Source of the DNA: Brachyhypopomus gauderio
Taxonomy: Eukaryota; Chordata; Actinopteri; Gymnotiformes; Hypopomidae
Direction of reading: 5' to 3'
DNA: 64,000 nucleotides
Assembly: GCF_052324685.1 (NCBI RefSeq)
Contig: NW_027506875.1
Coordinates: forward strand, 1-64,000
Shown one piece after another: positions 22,419 through 34,800 of the stretch; within the stretch, counting starts at the first letter, position 1; each line of letters begins with the position of its first letter. Below the pieces are notes generated by a model that worked only from the letters and a program-made list of their open reading frames with translations, did no database searches and was not told the DNA's origin. The position numbers and the translations under genes were made by a program.

Positions 22419-25400
22419 GAATGTGCAGCCTGAAGCAGCTGGAGGCGAGGAAGCTTCTCCATTGGAGATACTCGCGCTGCAAGGTAGAACCCTCGGCAGG
22501 CAGCAACAGGAACTGCAGGAACTACGTTCTGTCCTGTCATCTGTTACGAGCTGTCTGCAGACTCTCTCTGCACAGGCTGGTTCAGAGCAAGCCAGCAGGA
22601 GCAGATTTGAGAGAGCTCCCGTATCCTCTCCTGAAGCCTACGGCGGGGACCCGGAGAGCTGCGAGGGGTTTTTGGTTCAGTGCAGATTGTTTTTCGCTTA
22701 CCAGCCCGAGTTAAGCGATCAGGCTAAAGTCTCCCCGAGAGACCGCGCTACCCGAGCCCATGCAGATAGGGGAGACCACCTCCCCTAGGACCACCGTTGG
22801 CACCGGGAGGGGTCGTCCCCGGGTGAGTAACTCCCTGACGGGAAATTTGCTGACTTGGGAGGTGACCGTGTCTCACGGGGATGTCTCTCTTGATCTGTGT
22901 GCCCTAGTGGACTCGGGAGCCGCGGGGAACATGATGCGACGGAGTGCGGCGGAGAGCCTGGGGGTTCCTCTGAAGAAGCTGGAGACGCCGAGGCACGTGC
23001 ATGCACTGGATGGCCGACCTGTGGGCGGGGGGATTATTCGTTTCCGTACTGCACCTGTCCTTTTACGTGTTCAGGGTCGCACAGAACGAATCTGTTTCTA
23101 TGTACTCCCCTGCACAATACATGCTATCCCGTTAGGTTACCCTTGGTTTAAGTTACACAACCCGGTAATAAATTGGAACACGGGAAGGTTGCTTAGATGG
23201 GTCACGCCCCTCTGTGCAGACCGGTTCTCTCCTAAGGTGGCGGCCCTATCCACTAGCATTGAGAGCCCCAACATCCAGGCCTGTCAGGAGATCCTAGGTC
23301 CGTATCAGGATCTAGCCGAGGTCTTTAGTGCAGCAAAAGCCACTCAGCTTCCTCCTCATCGTCCATGGGATTGCAGTATTACACTCAAGCCGGGCGCTAC
23401 GCCTCGGTCGTGTCTACCCCCTGTCTCAGGAGGAGGAGAGAGTTATGGGACAGTACATCAGCGAGGCTCTCGCGCAAGGTTATATAACCCCTTCCACCTC
23501 ACCTGCCTCAGCCAGCGTCTTCTTTGTTAAGAAGAGGGATGGTGGCTTGAGGCCATGCGTAGATTATCGAGGGCTCAATTCCCTTTTAGTGAACTACTTG
23601 TACCCTCTGCCTCTAGTGCCATCGGCATTGGAGCAGCTGCGGTCTGCGAGTGTTTTCACTAAGCTCGATCTGCGCAGCGCCTATAATCTCATCCGCATCC
23701 GTGAAGGGGATGAGTGGAAGACGGCTTTCAGTACCACCACAGGGCACTATGAGTATCGCGTCCTGCCATACGGTCTGGCGTCAGCCCCATCGTTCTTCCA
23801 GGCATTCATCAACGAGGTATTTGAATAGATGCGTTGTCGCTTATATCGATGACATCTTGATCTATTCGCCATCCCCAGACCAACATGTGTGTGATGTACG
23901 GGCTGTCCTGGGCACACTCCTGCGCAATCGTTTGTATTGCAAGCTGGAGAAGTGTGAGTTCCACCTGTGGGAGGTGAACTTCCTGGGTTACGCCATCAGG
24001 CCAGGCGCTGTGCACATGCAAGCCGGTAAGGTGGAGGCGGTAGTCGGTTGGACGCAGCCACACGGCGCGAGCTCCAGAGGTTCCTGGGCTTCGCAAATTT
24101 CTATAGGCGGTTCCTCCGTGCGTATAGCCAAATCGCGAGACCGTTGACAGACCTGTTAAGAGGGGAAGCTAAGAAACTGCGCTGGACAGCAGAGGCGACA
24201 AGAGCATTCACAGACCTGAAACAAGCGTTCGTCGATGCCCCCGTACTGCACCAGCCTGACCCGAATAAGCCATTCATAGTTGAGGTAGACGCGTCGAACA
24301 TCGGTGTAGGGGCTGTTCTGTCTCAACGCCACAAGCGGAACAGCTCGCCTAAACCCGTCGCGTTTTACTCCAAAAAGCTCACTGCAGGGGAGCGCAACTA
24401 CGGCATGGGGGACCGCGAGTTGTTGTCTATGCGGCTTGCGTTCAACGAGTGGAGGCATTGGCTTGAGGGAGCGAAGCACCCCTTTATCGTGATCACGGAT
24501 CACAAGAATCTCGAATACCTCAAGAGCACTAAGCGCATGAACGCAAGGCAGGCTAGATGGTCACTGTTCTTTTCAAGATTCCGATTTCAGGTGACATACA
24601 GACCTGGCGACAAGAACCTGCGGGCAGATGCCTTGTCTCGTTCCTTCCTAGGAGTTGCGGAGTCCACCAGCGAGGAACCTGTACTGTCCCCGGACTGCTT
24701 CGTGGGATCCGTGGAATGGGATATCGACAGGGCAATCGCGGCGGCTAATCCCCATCCTAGCTGCCCTCCTCATTGAAGGTATGTGGCTCCTGTCCAGCAG
24801 TCAGCTCTCATCAGCTGGGCGCACACCTCCGTGGGGACTGGTCATCCCGGATCCACTAGAACGGCACAACTGCTCGGAGCTAAATACTGGTGGCTGGGAT
24901 TGCACCGCGATGTGCTCGCACACATAGCCTCCTGCGCGGTATGTGCTCGCAGCAAGGTGCCACGCACACACCACCTGCAGGCAAACTCCACCCGCTGCCT
25001 ATTCCGGAGCAACCGTGGACGCATATCGCACTGGATTTCGTCACGGACCTGCCTCCGTCCGAAGGTAACACCGTCGTCTTGGTCGTCATCGACCGATTCT
25101 CAAAAATGGTGCGGTTTCTCCCTCTGCCCGGTCTGCCCACCGCCTGGGAGACAGCGGATCTCCTGTTCCAACACATATTCAGACAATTCGGATTGCCTGA
25201 GGATATAGTGTCGGACAGGGGGCCGCAGTTCACCTCGCGGGTGTGGCGAGAATTCCTCTCAAAACTAAACATCACGGTGAGTCTTACCTCGGGATATCAC
25301 CCACAGGCCAACGGACAAGTGGAGCGCGCTAACCAGGAGCTGGGGAGGTTCCTGAGAGCGTACTGCAGCGAACACAAGGACGTATGGTGCGCGCTCCTAC

Positions 25401-25825
25401 CATGGGCGAAATACGCGCAGAATTCCCTCACGCAGGCCAGTACAGGTAAAACGCCTTTCGAATGCGTTCTTGGTCGCCAGCCTCCCTTATATCCCTGGAA
25501 CGCCTCTGCCTCAGACCAACCAGCAGTAGAGGAGTGGTGTAAGAGGAGTGAGAGCGTATGGGAGGACACACACAGGCGCCTGAGTGAGGCAGTTGAACGC
25601 TTCAAGCGCAAAGCGGACCGCAGGAGAAGCGAAGCACCCCCCTATCGTGTCGGAGACAAGGTGTGGGTGTCTACCGAGGACGGGCGCTTGGGCAGGAGAG
25701 GCAAGCTAGGAGATCGCTATGCAGGTCCCTACGTCATAGTTAGACGCCTCAACCCCGTGACCTTCAAGATCAGCTTGCTGGTGGACTGTCGTTTGTCCAG
25801 GGTGTTTCACGTCTCTGCCCTGAGT
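22419..25825 (+). pseudogene. Gypsy gag-pol remnant, internal copy 2
   Basis: Same order of blocks and same lesions as internal copy 1, shifted by 3758 bp: protease core near 22905, reverse transcriptase with YIDD near 23843, RNase H about 24138-24640, integrase about 24783-25825. The only difference I found is a 6-C run (25637-25642) where copy 1 has seven. This leaves the integrase C-terminus open into the LTR (to 25927). The near-identity means a very recent tandem duplication, recent conversion, or an assembly duplication. Confidence 0.9.
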
Positions 25826-26175
25826 CCGGGTCGCCACCAAAGGGCGCGTGCATCCACACACACACCCACACTGCGCACTCCCCCTAGCACTAAGCCACTC
25901 CCTAGATCTCAATCACCGCACTACTGACACCTGTGCCTTATTATGTGTTCTGCCTTTGTAAGCCCACAGGTCGCGTTGTCCAGTGCTGCACATTCATCTG
26001 AGAGAGCGACGCATCACTGGACTCGCTATCAGTTCGTTGTGTGTTAAGAAGCATTCTAAGCTGGTGCTCATATTTCTACTAGAGCCCTTTATTGATTGTT
26101 TTGGTTGTCAGAGATGGATAATAAAGAACACAACGTGCAACCTCCGCCTCCGGCTGCCTCTATTCCCGCGTTACA
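25826..26175 (+). repeat. 3' LTR, 5'-truncated (350 bp)
   Basis: Same extent as LTR2 and ends GCGTTACA before the CCTAG duplication. It differs from LTR1 at three sites I can see: CCAAAGGG, GCTCATATTTC for GCTAATATTTC, and CTCTATTCCCG for CTCTATCCCCG. Confidence 0.9.
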
Positions 26176-27001
26176 CCTAGCCACTCAAACACACTCCGGC
26201 ACACTCTGACAGTACTCTCTGAACAGGTGAACTTAATGTGACATTCTCTAAACTTTTGAAAGCACATATCCAATTGTTCATTGTTTCAGTACTTTTTTTG
26301 CACATTTGCACATGATTTGCACATGATTATTACTTATTAGAATAACATGATCTTCAGATTAACTTCTTGAGCTTGAGATTAAACCAACGTGTAATGTGCT
26401 TTCAATTCTAAAACATTGCTTAAAAATGTAGATTACAGCCCTAATGTGGCATCTTGTTTTGAAAGCCTGCTCAGTGTTCTCCTAAACCAAAGTGAGTGTA
26501 GTGGCCCTTCTGTACCACTAGAGGGCACAACCGTTTACCATGTGTACTGTCCTCTATTCACATAAGGGATGATGTGACTTGACAGTCAGATAAACACCTT
26601 TCTTCAACCACGACTCTGAAGACACTTGTCTATTTGTTCACAGGTTTAATGATTTGAAGCAAACCTTTAATTAACATGATTGTCTGCTTAGCTACACATT
26701 TATCATAAACAACACCTCCATCGCACGCGTTCTCTCTAATTACAGAGACCAGTATATGTACCGTATAGTTCGCATTCTAAGAGATGACGTTTAACAGTCA
26801 TTTATCAATTTAGCTGACACTGTGAACAATACTAATAAACATAAAAATATTAACATGTACTGAAGGAGATTTATGAATAAACATAAAATATATATTGATA
26901 CATACAGAGGATGCCACCAACGAGTAGGATGAAAACAGATCTGAAGCGATGAACTGGAGATGGCTAACTTCTCTACCGTGTGCTAAAGCAAACATGTGCT
27001 G

Positions 27002-28728
27002 TAGTGATGTGTCGGTCGCGAACGAACCGGTTCAAAGAGCCGGCTCTTTTAAGTGAACGACGAGAGCTGGTTCCTATGGTGTGATTTTTGTTTCAATAGT
27101 TCCACAAAAGCAAAAGTAAATCCAAGAGCAGAAAGTATATGTTATGAATGCAAAACAGAAAAAAATATATCAAAAGTATATTTTTTAAATTAATGGCCCG
27201 ATTAACGTAATTTAAAAACCAGGACATTTCCACAGTTTTAAAAAATATCCCGGGACGCCCGGGACAGGACGTGAAATACGGACATGTCCCGGGAAATACG
27301 GACGTTTGGTCACCCTACCTATTTTTCATAAGAGTTTGTTTTACCGCAAAATATGAGAACTTCAAAACGGCGAATTTCGCCGCAAGGTGACAGATTTTCA
27401 TGCCTGCATCCAGTTCACTAAAATTTTTAAAAGCTCGCGCTGGTGAAGTGTGCTAAATATTAACCGCCATGCTTAATCTAGTTATTATGTACATTTGCAA
27501 TATCTACAGACCATTTACCAATTAACTAAAACCTTTGTATAAACTTTAATGGTAAAACTCAGTTTACATGCTACTGTGAAACAGAACCACCGCGTTCCGC
27601 CATGTTTGAAAAAGCTAGGAAGCTGGTGGGGTGGGCGTGGCTTGGTCCCAGAGGCGGTCTCAGAGCTCTGTGTCAGTCCGGAATCAGTGACCAATGGAGA
27701 TTGCAGAGGAACGCCTTCATCTAAGACCCGCCCACACGTGAAATGTGTTCCAAAAGTCAGAAGCAAAAAACGAAGCAGAAGCAAAGAGAGATTCCAGAAG
27801 CAAAAGACCTTACTGGGAAAATCCAAAAAAACAAAAACAATGGAACCAAAAACTTGTCAAAATGCAAACGAAAATAAGTTTCAAATAACCAATTATATTA
27901 AAAAAATATACTTTTGATATATTTTTTTCTGTTTTGCATTCATAACATACTTTCTGCTCTTGGATTTACTTTTGCTTTTGTGGAACTATTGAAACAAAAA
28001 TCACTCCATAGGTTCCCCTCTAACTGTGCGTTCACACCGAAAGCGACGAGAGCGACACGATGACCGTGAGCGACACCCAGCGACGCGACGCGACCGTGAG
28101 CGACACCCAGCGACGCGACGCGACGCGATCGTGACGCGAACTTTATGCAAATGAGCAGTGGCGCGCGGCGGCGACTACCAATCAGAAAGTAGGTTTGCAC
28201 CCTCCTCCGAAACCGCACCTCTGACTTTGGTTCCTACTGATTATTTGTTCCGATTGCAAAATGGAGGAGAGATTGATAGTGGCGGTCTCTGGATGTCCCG
28301 CACTTTACGATGTGTCCCTGTTATTGGTTATGATTTTTTAAATTCCTGTTTGATCTTCGAGTCTGGGATAAAAAGTTAAAAATGTACATAAACATTTTAG
28401 GTTTATATACTATATGTGTTTTATACACACACTGTTTTTTACACGCACTCCTTTATAATCGTGTGTCCTGTCATCAATAGATTAAAATAAATAAATACTG
28501 CGTCCTGCTTTAAAAACCGTGATTTGCATATCTGTCACGTGCTGCATGCCGGCGATGTTGGACATGCCCCCACGCGACGCGATGCTGGCGACTCGGCGAC
28601 AGAGAGTCAAATTACGTTCGCCACCCCCTCAAATAAGGAGCCATTTGGGAGCCGAAAGAGCCGACTCTTTATGAGAAGCTGAGCCAAAAGATCCGGCTCC
28701 CTAAAAAGAGCCGAAATTCCCATCACTA
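27002..28728. mobile_element. hAT element, TSD ATGTGCTG, with further nested DNA
   Basis: Starts TAGTGATGTGTCGG and ends TTCCCATCACTA, flanked by ATGTGCTG at 26994-27001 and 28729-28736. Near the ends are GAGCCGGCTCTTTTAAG and AAAAGAGCCG words. The interior holds a long imperfect inverted repeat (27071-27185 with 27895-28012) and a Harbinger-derived MITE (about 28022-28632). No hAT transposase is visible. Confidence 0.85.
28022..28632 (-). mobile_element. Harbinger-derived MITE
   Basis: The left end CTGTGCGTTCACACCGAAAG matches the right end of the Harbinger element at 45749-52126 (reverse complement at about 52125). The segment 28257-28310 matches the first codons of that element's MADF gene, and 28330-28620 matches its other end (45776-46045). 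So it is an internal deletion derivative that keeps the start of the MADF gene but no transposase. It contains two GCGACACCCAGCGACGCGAC units at 28069-28130. Confidence 0.8.
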
Positions 28729-29287
28729 ATGTGCTGTGGTCAACTTCCTGTATGACCTCAGTTTTAACAGAAAATGGAAACATATTCTAAGACTCGCCAC
28801 AAGATGGTGCTATTCACTAAGACAAAAACATTAACGGTTACATTGAACTTGTAACAGCACACCATGAGACAATGTTTATTCAACACTGTGTGCCTTTGCT
28901 GGGCTTTATAATATATTGTACATTAGAATATTTCTGCTGTTCTGTATTGAACAGTTAGTTTGCTCTCTAATGAAAAGTTATGAAGGTTATTTGCTCTGCA
29001 AAGAGCAACTATAAAGGTCACTGGCCTTTCATGCGCTGAGCAGGTGTGTTAGCAAAGGTTCCCAGACCCTGAGTACCTCAGTAAACCGGTGACAGAATAT
29101 TATTACTGTACTTCTAAGACTTAAGTTGTGTCATTAACACATTTACAAATATAATTAGAAATACAACTGTAGTGTACATTTTCCTTGGTCGACTGTGTAG
29201 GGAAGAAAAACCAAACTTGATTACTGGACCAGACCAGAGGACCATCAGGAATGAGAAGATACCAAGAACGATGAACCTATAACTCAG

Positions 29288-29560
29288 ACAGATGACCACT
29301 ATGGTGAAGACCACTATGGTGATGACCACTATAATAATGATGACCACTATGGTGATGAAGACCATTATGATGATGAAGACCTCTATGGTGATGAAGACCA
29401 CTATGGTAAAGACCACTATGGTGATGAAGACCTCTATGGTAAAGACCACTATGGTGATGAAGACCACTATGGTGATGAAGACCTCTATGGTGAAGACCAC
29501 TATGGTGAAGACCACTATGGTGATGAAGACCACTATAGTGATGAAGACTATGGTGATGCT
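29288..29560. repeat. GATGAAGACCACTATGGT minisatellite, unit B
   Basis: About 15 units of 12 to 18 bp. Longer than the unit A tract and without a SINE. Open frames here (Met-Val-Met-Lys-Thr repeats and their reverse) are repeat artefacts. Confidence 0.9.
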
Positions 29561-29819
29561 ACATAAGGATTCTTTAGCTGGATCGCTGTGGGAAGTATGT
29601 GTCATAAATTATTTTATATGTTTCAGAAAATTGAACTCAGCAACATCAGAAGCAGTGTATACTGCTGTGTTGTCATAGGTAACCCACAACAGGTCGACTC
29701 TACGTGCAGGTATGAGTTGCATTTACAAATCCAAACTTTCACATATCAAACAAACCCATGAACCCACATTCAGCAGACCACCCAACAGATGATGGGAAGG
29801 TGAATGGAGAGACTGCAGA

Positions 29820-29997
29820 AGAACAGGTCAGAACAGGTCTGAACAGGTCAGAACAGATCAGAACAGGTTTGAACAGATCTGAACAGATCTGAACAGGTCA
29901 GAACAGATCTGAACAGATCTGAACAGGTCAGAACAGGTCTGAACAGGTCAGAACAGGTCTGAACAGGTCTGAGCAGGTCAGAACAGGTCTGATCAGA
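29820..29997. repeat. 10-bp tandem repeat (GAACAGGTCT), unit B
   Basis: Same repeat as at 10125-10312, with the same order of variant units except for one missing unit near the start. Confidence 0.9.
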
Positions 29998-31862
29998 TGA
30001 GCTCTTAGTCACTTGCTGATGTAGAAGGCTTCCACCACAGTTTCACTCTTCTTTTTAGTTTTCTATATATGATTTTAAGTACATTTAATGAAGGTATATA
30101 GTGCCTTTCAAGGAACCCTAGATTACTTTACAATAAACATACAGAATTTGTACTGCCAGTCAGACAACATATTCTCAACCAGAAGAATCAGACCCCTGGG
30201 GGACTGAATCAGGTGCAGAGAGGGGAGAGAGAACACCACCAAGGACAGAACACCACCCACCACTGGACATACAAACACACAATCACAGCCACTTACACAA
30301 GAACATCTTTGTTAGGGCAGTCAGCACTGGGCCTATAGCCACACAAGGACAACATTATTAGGGCAGACACACAATCATTCTCAACTACCAGGACAATTCT
30401 CCCAACATCCATGTTAACCTGTTATTAACATGCACATAAGTTATCCTGGGGAACTGGAAGAAAAGCCACGGTAAGGCAAGCTAGGTTTATTAAAACAGCA
30501 CCTTTCATACACACTGGCAATACAAAGTGCTTTACATCATAAAAGAAGCTTAAGACCCAAGGTCTATCACCTTAGGAAGGTCATTGCCCACAAAATACAA
30601 TACATAAAAATTAAAAACAAGATTTTAAAGGAATAAAAATAGAAATGAAAATCAATTAATTAATTTAAAGAAATCAAATAAAATTAATTTTTTAATTAAG
30701 ATAAAAGGATAATTAAAGATGATAAGTAAAACATCAATTAGAAATTGAGAGAAATTAAAATAAGAAAATAAGTGTAAGTAAAAGTTGCTGCCTCTCCTTA
30801 CTTAGATCTTACCTTTGGCAGGACTAACTGATTAGTTCCTATACCTACGATTCCTGCCTGGCTCATAGCTCTGCAGCATGTCAGATAGATAAGGGGAGAC
30901 AAGGGGAGATCATGAACCTCCAGCCTTCTACAGGTGAGCTCCAGTGCAGAACCATGATCTATACCTATACCTGGACCTGGACCTGTACCTGGTCTCCTGT
31001 GGGTCGAGGCCCACATGAAAGACCAGGATGTTGCTGGTATACATATGTAGCTATTTTGCTGCCAAACCAGGACATATTCTGTAAATATCACACTATTTGC
31101 AAACAACCAAAATAAAATTTGCAAAAACAAATAAAAACATGACTTACAAATACAAAATGTGATAGTTGTAAATTCATTTGTGATTTTCAAACAAATGCAG
31201 AGCTGCTTTCTAAAACATCACACTTAACAAGCAAATATAACATCAAAATATTCTCATATACATGTTCCACAACTGTAGTGTGTGGATCACGGGACGTTTG
31301 GCACACTTGTAGCGGGAGTAACTTTCTGTTGAGATTTTCACAAACACACACGGCCATCGTACAAATATGTACTGCTGCTCTGACAGGGTATAAGCTCATC
31401 AATCACAGAACAGCACAATATTCATTTATAATGGCAGTTCACAATGTTCTGGGTTGCTTTATGTGGAATGAACAAAACACAGAGTGTGGCATACACACAG
31501 AACAGACTAATGGAGTTCTAGTGAGGGTAGCAGGAAAATATCTTCATATTCAGCTATAAGTTCAGAACTGTGAGAAGTGAGTATCTGTCAAACTAAAATG
31601 TTAAAAGACGTCATGTCAGATATCTTCCTCTTTCCTGCTGTGAGGGGGGGGGGCAGACCCTCTAACACAGAACAGCATAAGTGCAATGAAGCGTTATTAG
31701 TTTTTGTATTTTTTGGCAAATTGTAATTGTATTTTTAAACTATTAAGAGCCTGACCATCCAGTCCTGCCCCTCGATGACAACCCTACACAACAGGTGAGT
31801 TATGACCATCTAAGGAATACATTGGTATCGGGGTGTCCAACGTGAGGCCCGTGTTCAAACTT

Positions 31863-34800
31863 TCACTGGCCCACTAACTCACTTAATCTGTTCTTAATCT
31901 CAGCACACCACTGGTCCCCAAACTGCTGTTTGTACATGTCTGCCACGTTATCTTTTACCAACTCAAACCTCCTGCTTCGCTCTATTCTGTTACGTTTGTC
32001 CTCTTTTATCCACTTTTCCTTGGCAAAATGATCCACATACACTTCATTGTCATTCATGTGATCTATGATGTCATTCACGTTGGAAACATTGTCACCAATT
32101 TCAATGTTTGGATTGAACATAAGAAACAGATTGTTACGCAGTTCCGCACAATATATACCATACACCACTGCATTGCTATTTACATAGAATTCCTCCTCAT
32201 CGAAGTGAACAATCATGTTTGTGCTGATTTCACATACTGTGTTGTTATCAAGACCGTGGTTACCTAATTCATTTATTAATGTGTCAATGTCGTCTTGATT
32301 GGGATTAAATGCATGTTGCCTTTTATAAAAAAAATCCTTCAGTAATTCTTTATGAAATGTAAGGATGTCATTGTTGAAGACGTGTTCGCCTCGATTAGAT
32401 CTTCTAAGTTCTTCCTTCAGTGGTTGATTAAATGCAAAGTCTGGCTTGATAAGTCTGATGATTTCTTGAACTTTATCGGTGATATTTTCCAGAGTTTTCA
32501 CTTTGTCTATTGGCTTTGTCTGTTTGCCTTTTTGTTGGCCTTTTTTGCTTTTATTTACATTCTGAATATAGTCAGCAATGTACCCCAGCCTGACCTCTGT
32601 TGGGAAAAGCATTAACACAATAAATAAACATAAATAAAATAAAACAACACTGCTTAAATAACAATGAATAAGAATACAATCAGAACAGATAATCTGAGAT
32701 GTCTGACACCTGTTATGTCCTGCAGTCCCGCTGATCCCGTCTGTCCTTCTGAGGCTGCAGATGTCTGTGTTTTCTCAGGAATGGCCAACATCTGTAGACA
32801 GACAGAAACTCAGGAACATTTACCAGCCTCCATGTTTCCAACCAACTTGCATGAGGGTAAGTACATGAGGGTAAGTAAATACATGAGGGTAAGTAAATAC
32901 ATGAGGGTAAGTACATGAGGGTAAGTAAATACATGAGGGTAAATACTAGGGATGCAAATGATTAATCGACTTTCGATTAATTGTCGATTAAGACGTTACT
33001 CGATCAAAATGTATTAATCACGATTAATCATTAGAGAGCGCTCCTGTATTAACTTGAACAGAGCGTAAGAACGAGAGGTGAACACGTGTCGCGAAAGACC
33101 AGAGTGGAAAACAAAATGAAGCGGGCGAAAAGACGTGCGGTGTGGGACCATTTTGAAGCGTGTTCGGGAAACGAGGCAGAAACTGCGTAATCCAGAAAAT
33201 CCCAAGGAGGGAAACTTTATTTTCCACGCAACTCAAACAACAGCACTGTTCTCTCCCCCTCCCCTGGCGCGCGCAGGCGCCTCTCCCCCAGTGTCACTTA
33301 AAGGGCCAAGTGCCTGTCTGTTAGGGAACTCGCTGCGAGGAGTAGTAGTCGCTACAGTTTCAACATTGTTAATTTAGGCAAAGAAGTCAAATGTTCTGTG
33401 TGTAATGCGGTATTGAAGTACAACAGTTCCACTAGCTCACTCAATTATCATTTGAACACCATGCATGCAGCTGTCCTGCATATCACCAGTGCACCTGGTC
33501 AACCTAAAATCACAGCTACACTGGGAAGGCGAGCGTTTTCGAAGCTCGCTACAAAAAAATACGAGTGAGCTAAAAACAAAGCTATCTACTGCTACTACTG
33601 TAGCCCTTACAACAGATTGTTGGACGGCTCTAACAACAGAAAGTTACATTACCGTGACGTGCCACTACACTGACGAGAACTGGCAGCTAAAATCTGCAGT
33701 GCTGATTACGACGAACATGTCGGATAGACACACCGCTGACAGTTTAACTGACAAGCTCAATGATGTTGTGGAAACTTGGGCACTCTCCGGTCGCGTTACA
33801 GCATGTGTTCACTACAAAGTAGGGCTGCACGATTAATCGTATTTTTATCGTTATCGCGATGTGAAGTTTCACGATAAACACATCGAAAGAGCCACGATAA
33901 CTCCTTGAATAACAGCAAACTCTAATTGCGTTATCCTCGTCCAGCAATAGAGGGAGCTATTCGCGCTGCAGACTATGATCACGTGACGTAAGTAGGCAAG
34001 AGGCATAGTGAGGCAGAGTTGCCAGGTTCGCGGTTTTCACGCCAAATTGGGCTTGTTTGAAAATCCAGCCCCGGGTAAAAATTCTGGGGCCGCGGGGTGC
34101 GGTTTTTTGGGCTACTTTTGAGTTGGGCTACTGCGGAAGTTACAAGTCAACACTAAGAATCGATCGCGATATAATACTTAATTTGTCTCCAGTTCACACT
34201 CGCAACACCCCCCCCCCCCCCCCCCCCGCCGACAACTTACACTCGCAGATTTTGTGCGGAAAACTTTTGTAGGACCTGGCAACCCTGGAGTGGGGTGAAC
34301 ACGCTCATCAGACACGCGATTTGGTTTAAGCCTGGTTTACACTTGATGCGGCGCGAGGGTCCGGGAGGCGAAAATAACGTAATCGCGGTGGCTTCGCCCG
34401 TGTGCAATTGCCTCGCGCGCTGTCGATTCACGAGGTCGTGCACCTCTCGAATTTTGTACGTTCTTTTCTCGGCGCAATGAGAACAGTCATGTTTGCAGGG
34501 TTCATACACCTATACAAGGTGGAATTCAAGCACTTGTATGTCACTTTCAAGGTCCATTTCAATAATTCCCAGCACGTTATTGAATTAAATATTTATACAT
34601 ATACTCTAATGATTCGAAATAATTCGCTTTTTTATCACATTATTTAATGTTATTATTTATTTAAAGTTCGCGCGCGCCGCGTCTCGGCGCAATGAGAACA
34701 GTCATGTTTGCAGGGTTCATACACCTATACAAGGTGGAATTCAAGCACTTGTATGTCACTTTCAAGGTCCATTTCAATAATTCCCAGCACGTTATTGAAT

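Larger units (their letters stand above)
18295..26175 (+). mobile_element. Tandem Ty3/Gypsy element: three LTRs, two internal regions
   Basis: LTR1 is 18295-18660, internal copy 1 is 18661-22068, LTR2 is 22069-22418, internal copy 2 is 22419-25825 and LTR3 is 25826-26175. The whole array is flanked by the 5-bp duplication CCTAG (18290-18294 and 26176-26180). Unit C shows the empty site. The repeat offset is 3758 bp. LTR2 and LTR3 both lack the first 16 bp of LTR1 (TGTCACGGTGAGGAGG) and are fused directly to the 3' end of pol, so that deletion predates the tandem duplication. Confidence 0.93.
26543..28861. mobile_element. Putative solo LTR (TG...CA, TSD CCATG) with nested hAT
   Basis: Begins TGTACTGTCC and ends GTAACAGCACA, flanked by CCATG at 26538-26542 and 28862-28866. 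Unit A shows the empty site (TTTACCATGAGACAATG near 9100). Without the nested hAT (27002-28736) the insert is about 584 bp. TG...CA ends and a 5-bp duplication fit a solo LTR; no coding remnant is seen. Confidence 0.7.
28862..31862. other. Unit B downstream flank of the unrecognised gene
   Basis: Continues the alignment with unit A (9100-12186). Includes the GATGAAGACCACTATGGT minisatellite (29288-29560), the GAACAGGTCT 10-bp repeat (29820-29997) and an AT-rich tract. The minus-strand 130-codon frame at 30798-31190 parallels the one in unit A. No gene is recognised. Confidence 0.55.

Noticed and set aside
29114..29605. 163-codon minus-strand frame rich in Ile/Val/Phe
   Set aside because: Translation of the GATGAAGACCACTATGGT minisatellite; its unit A counterpart is interrupted by a SINE.
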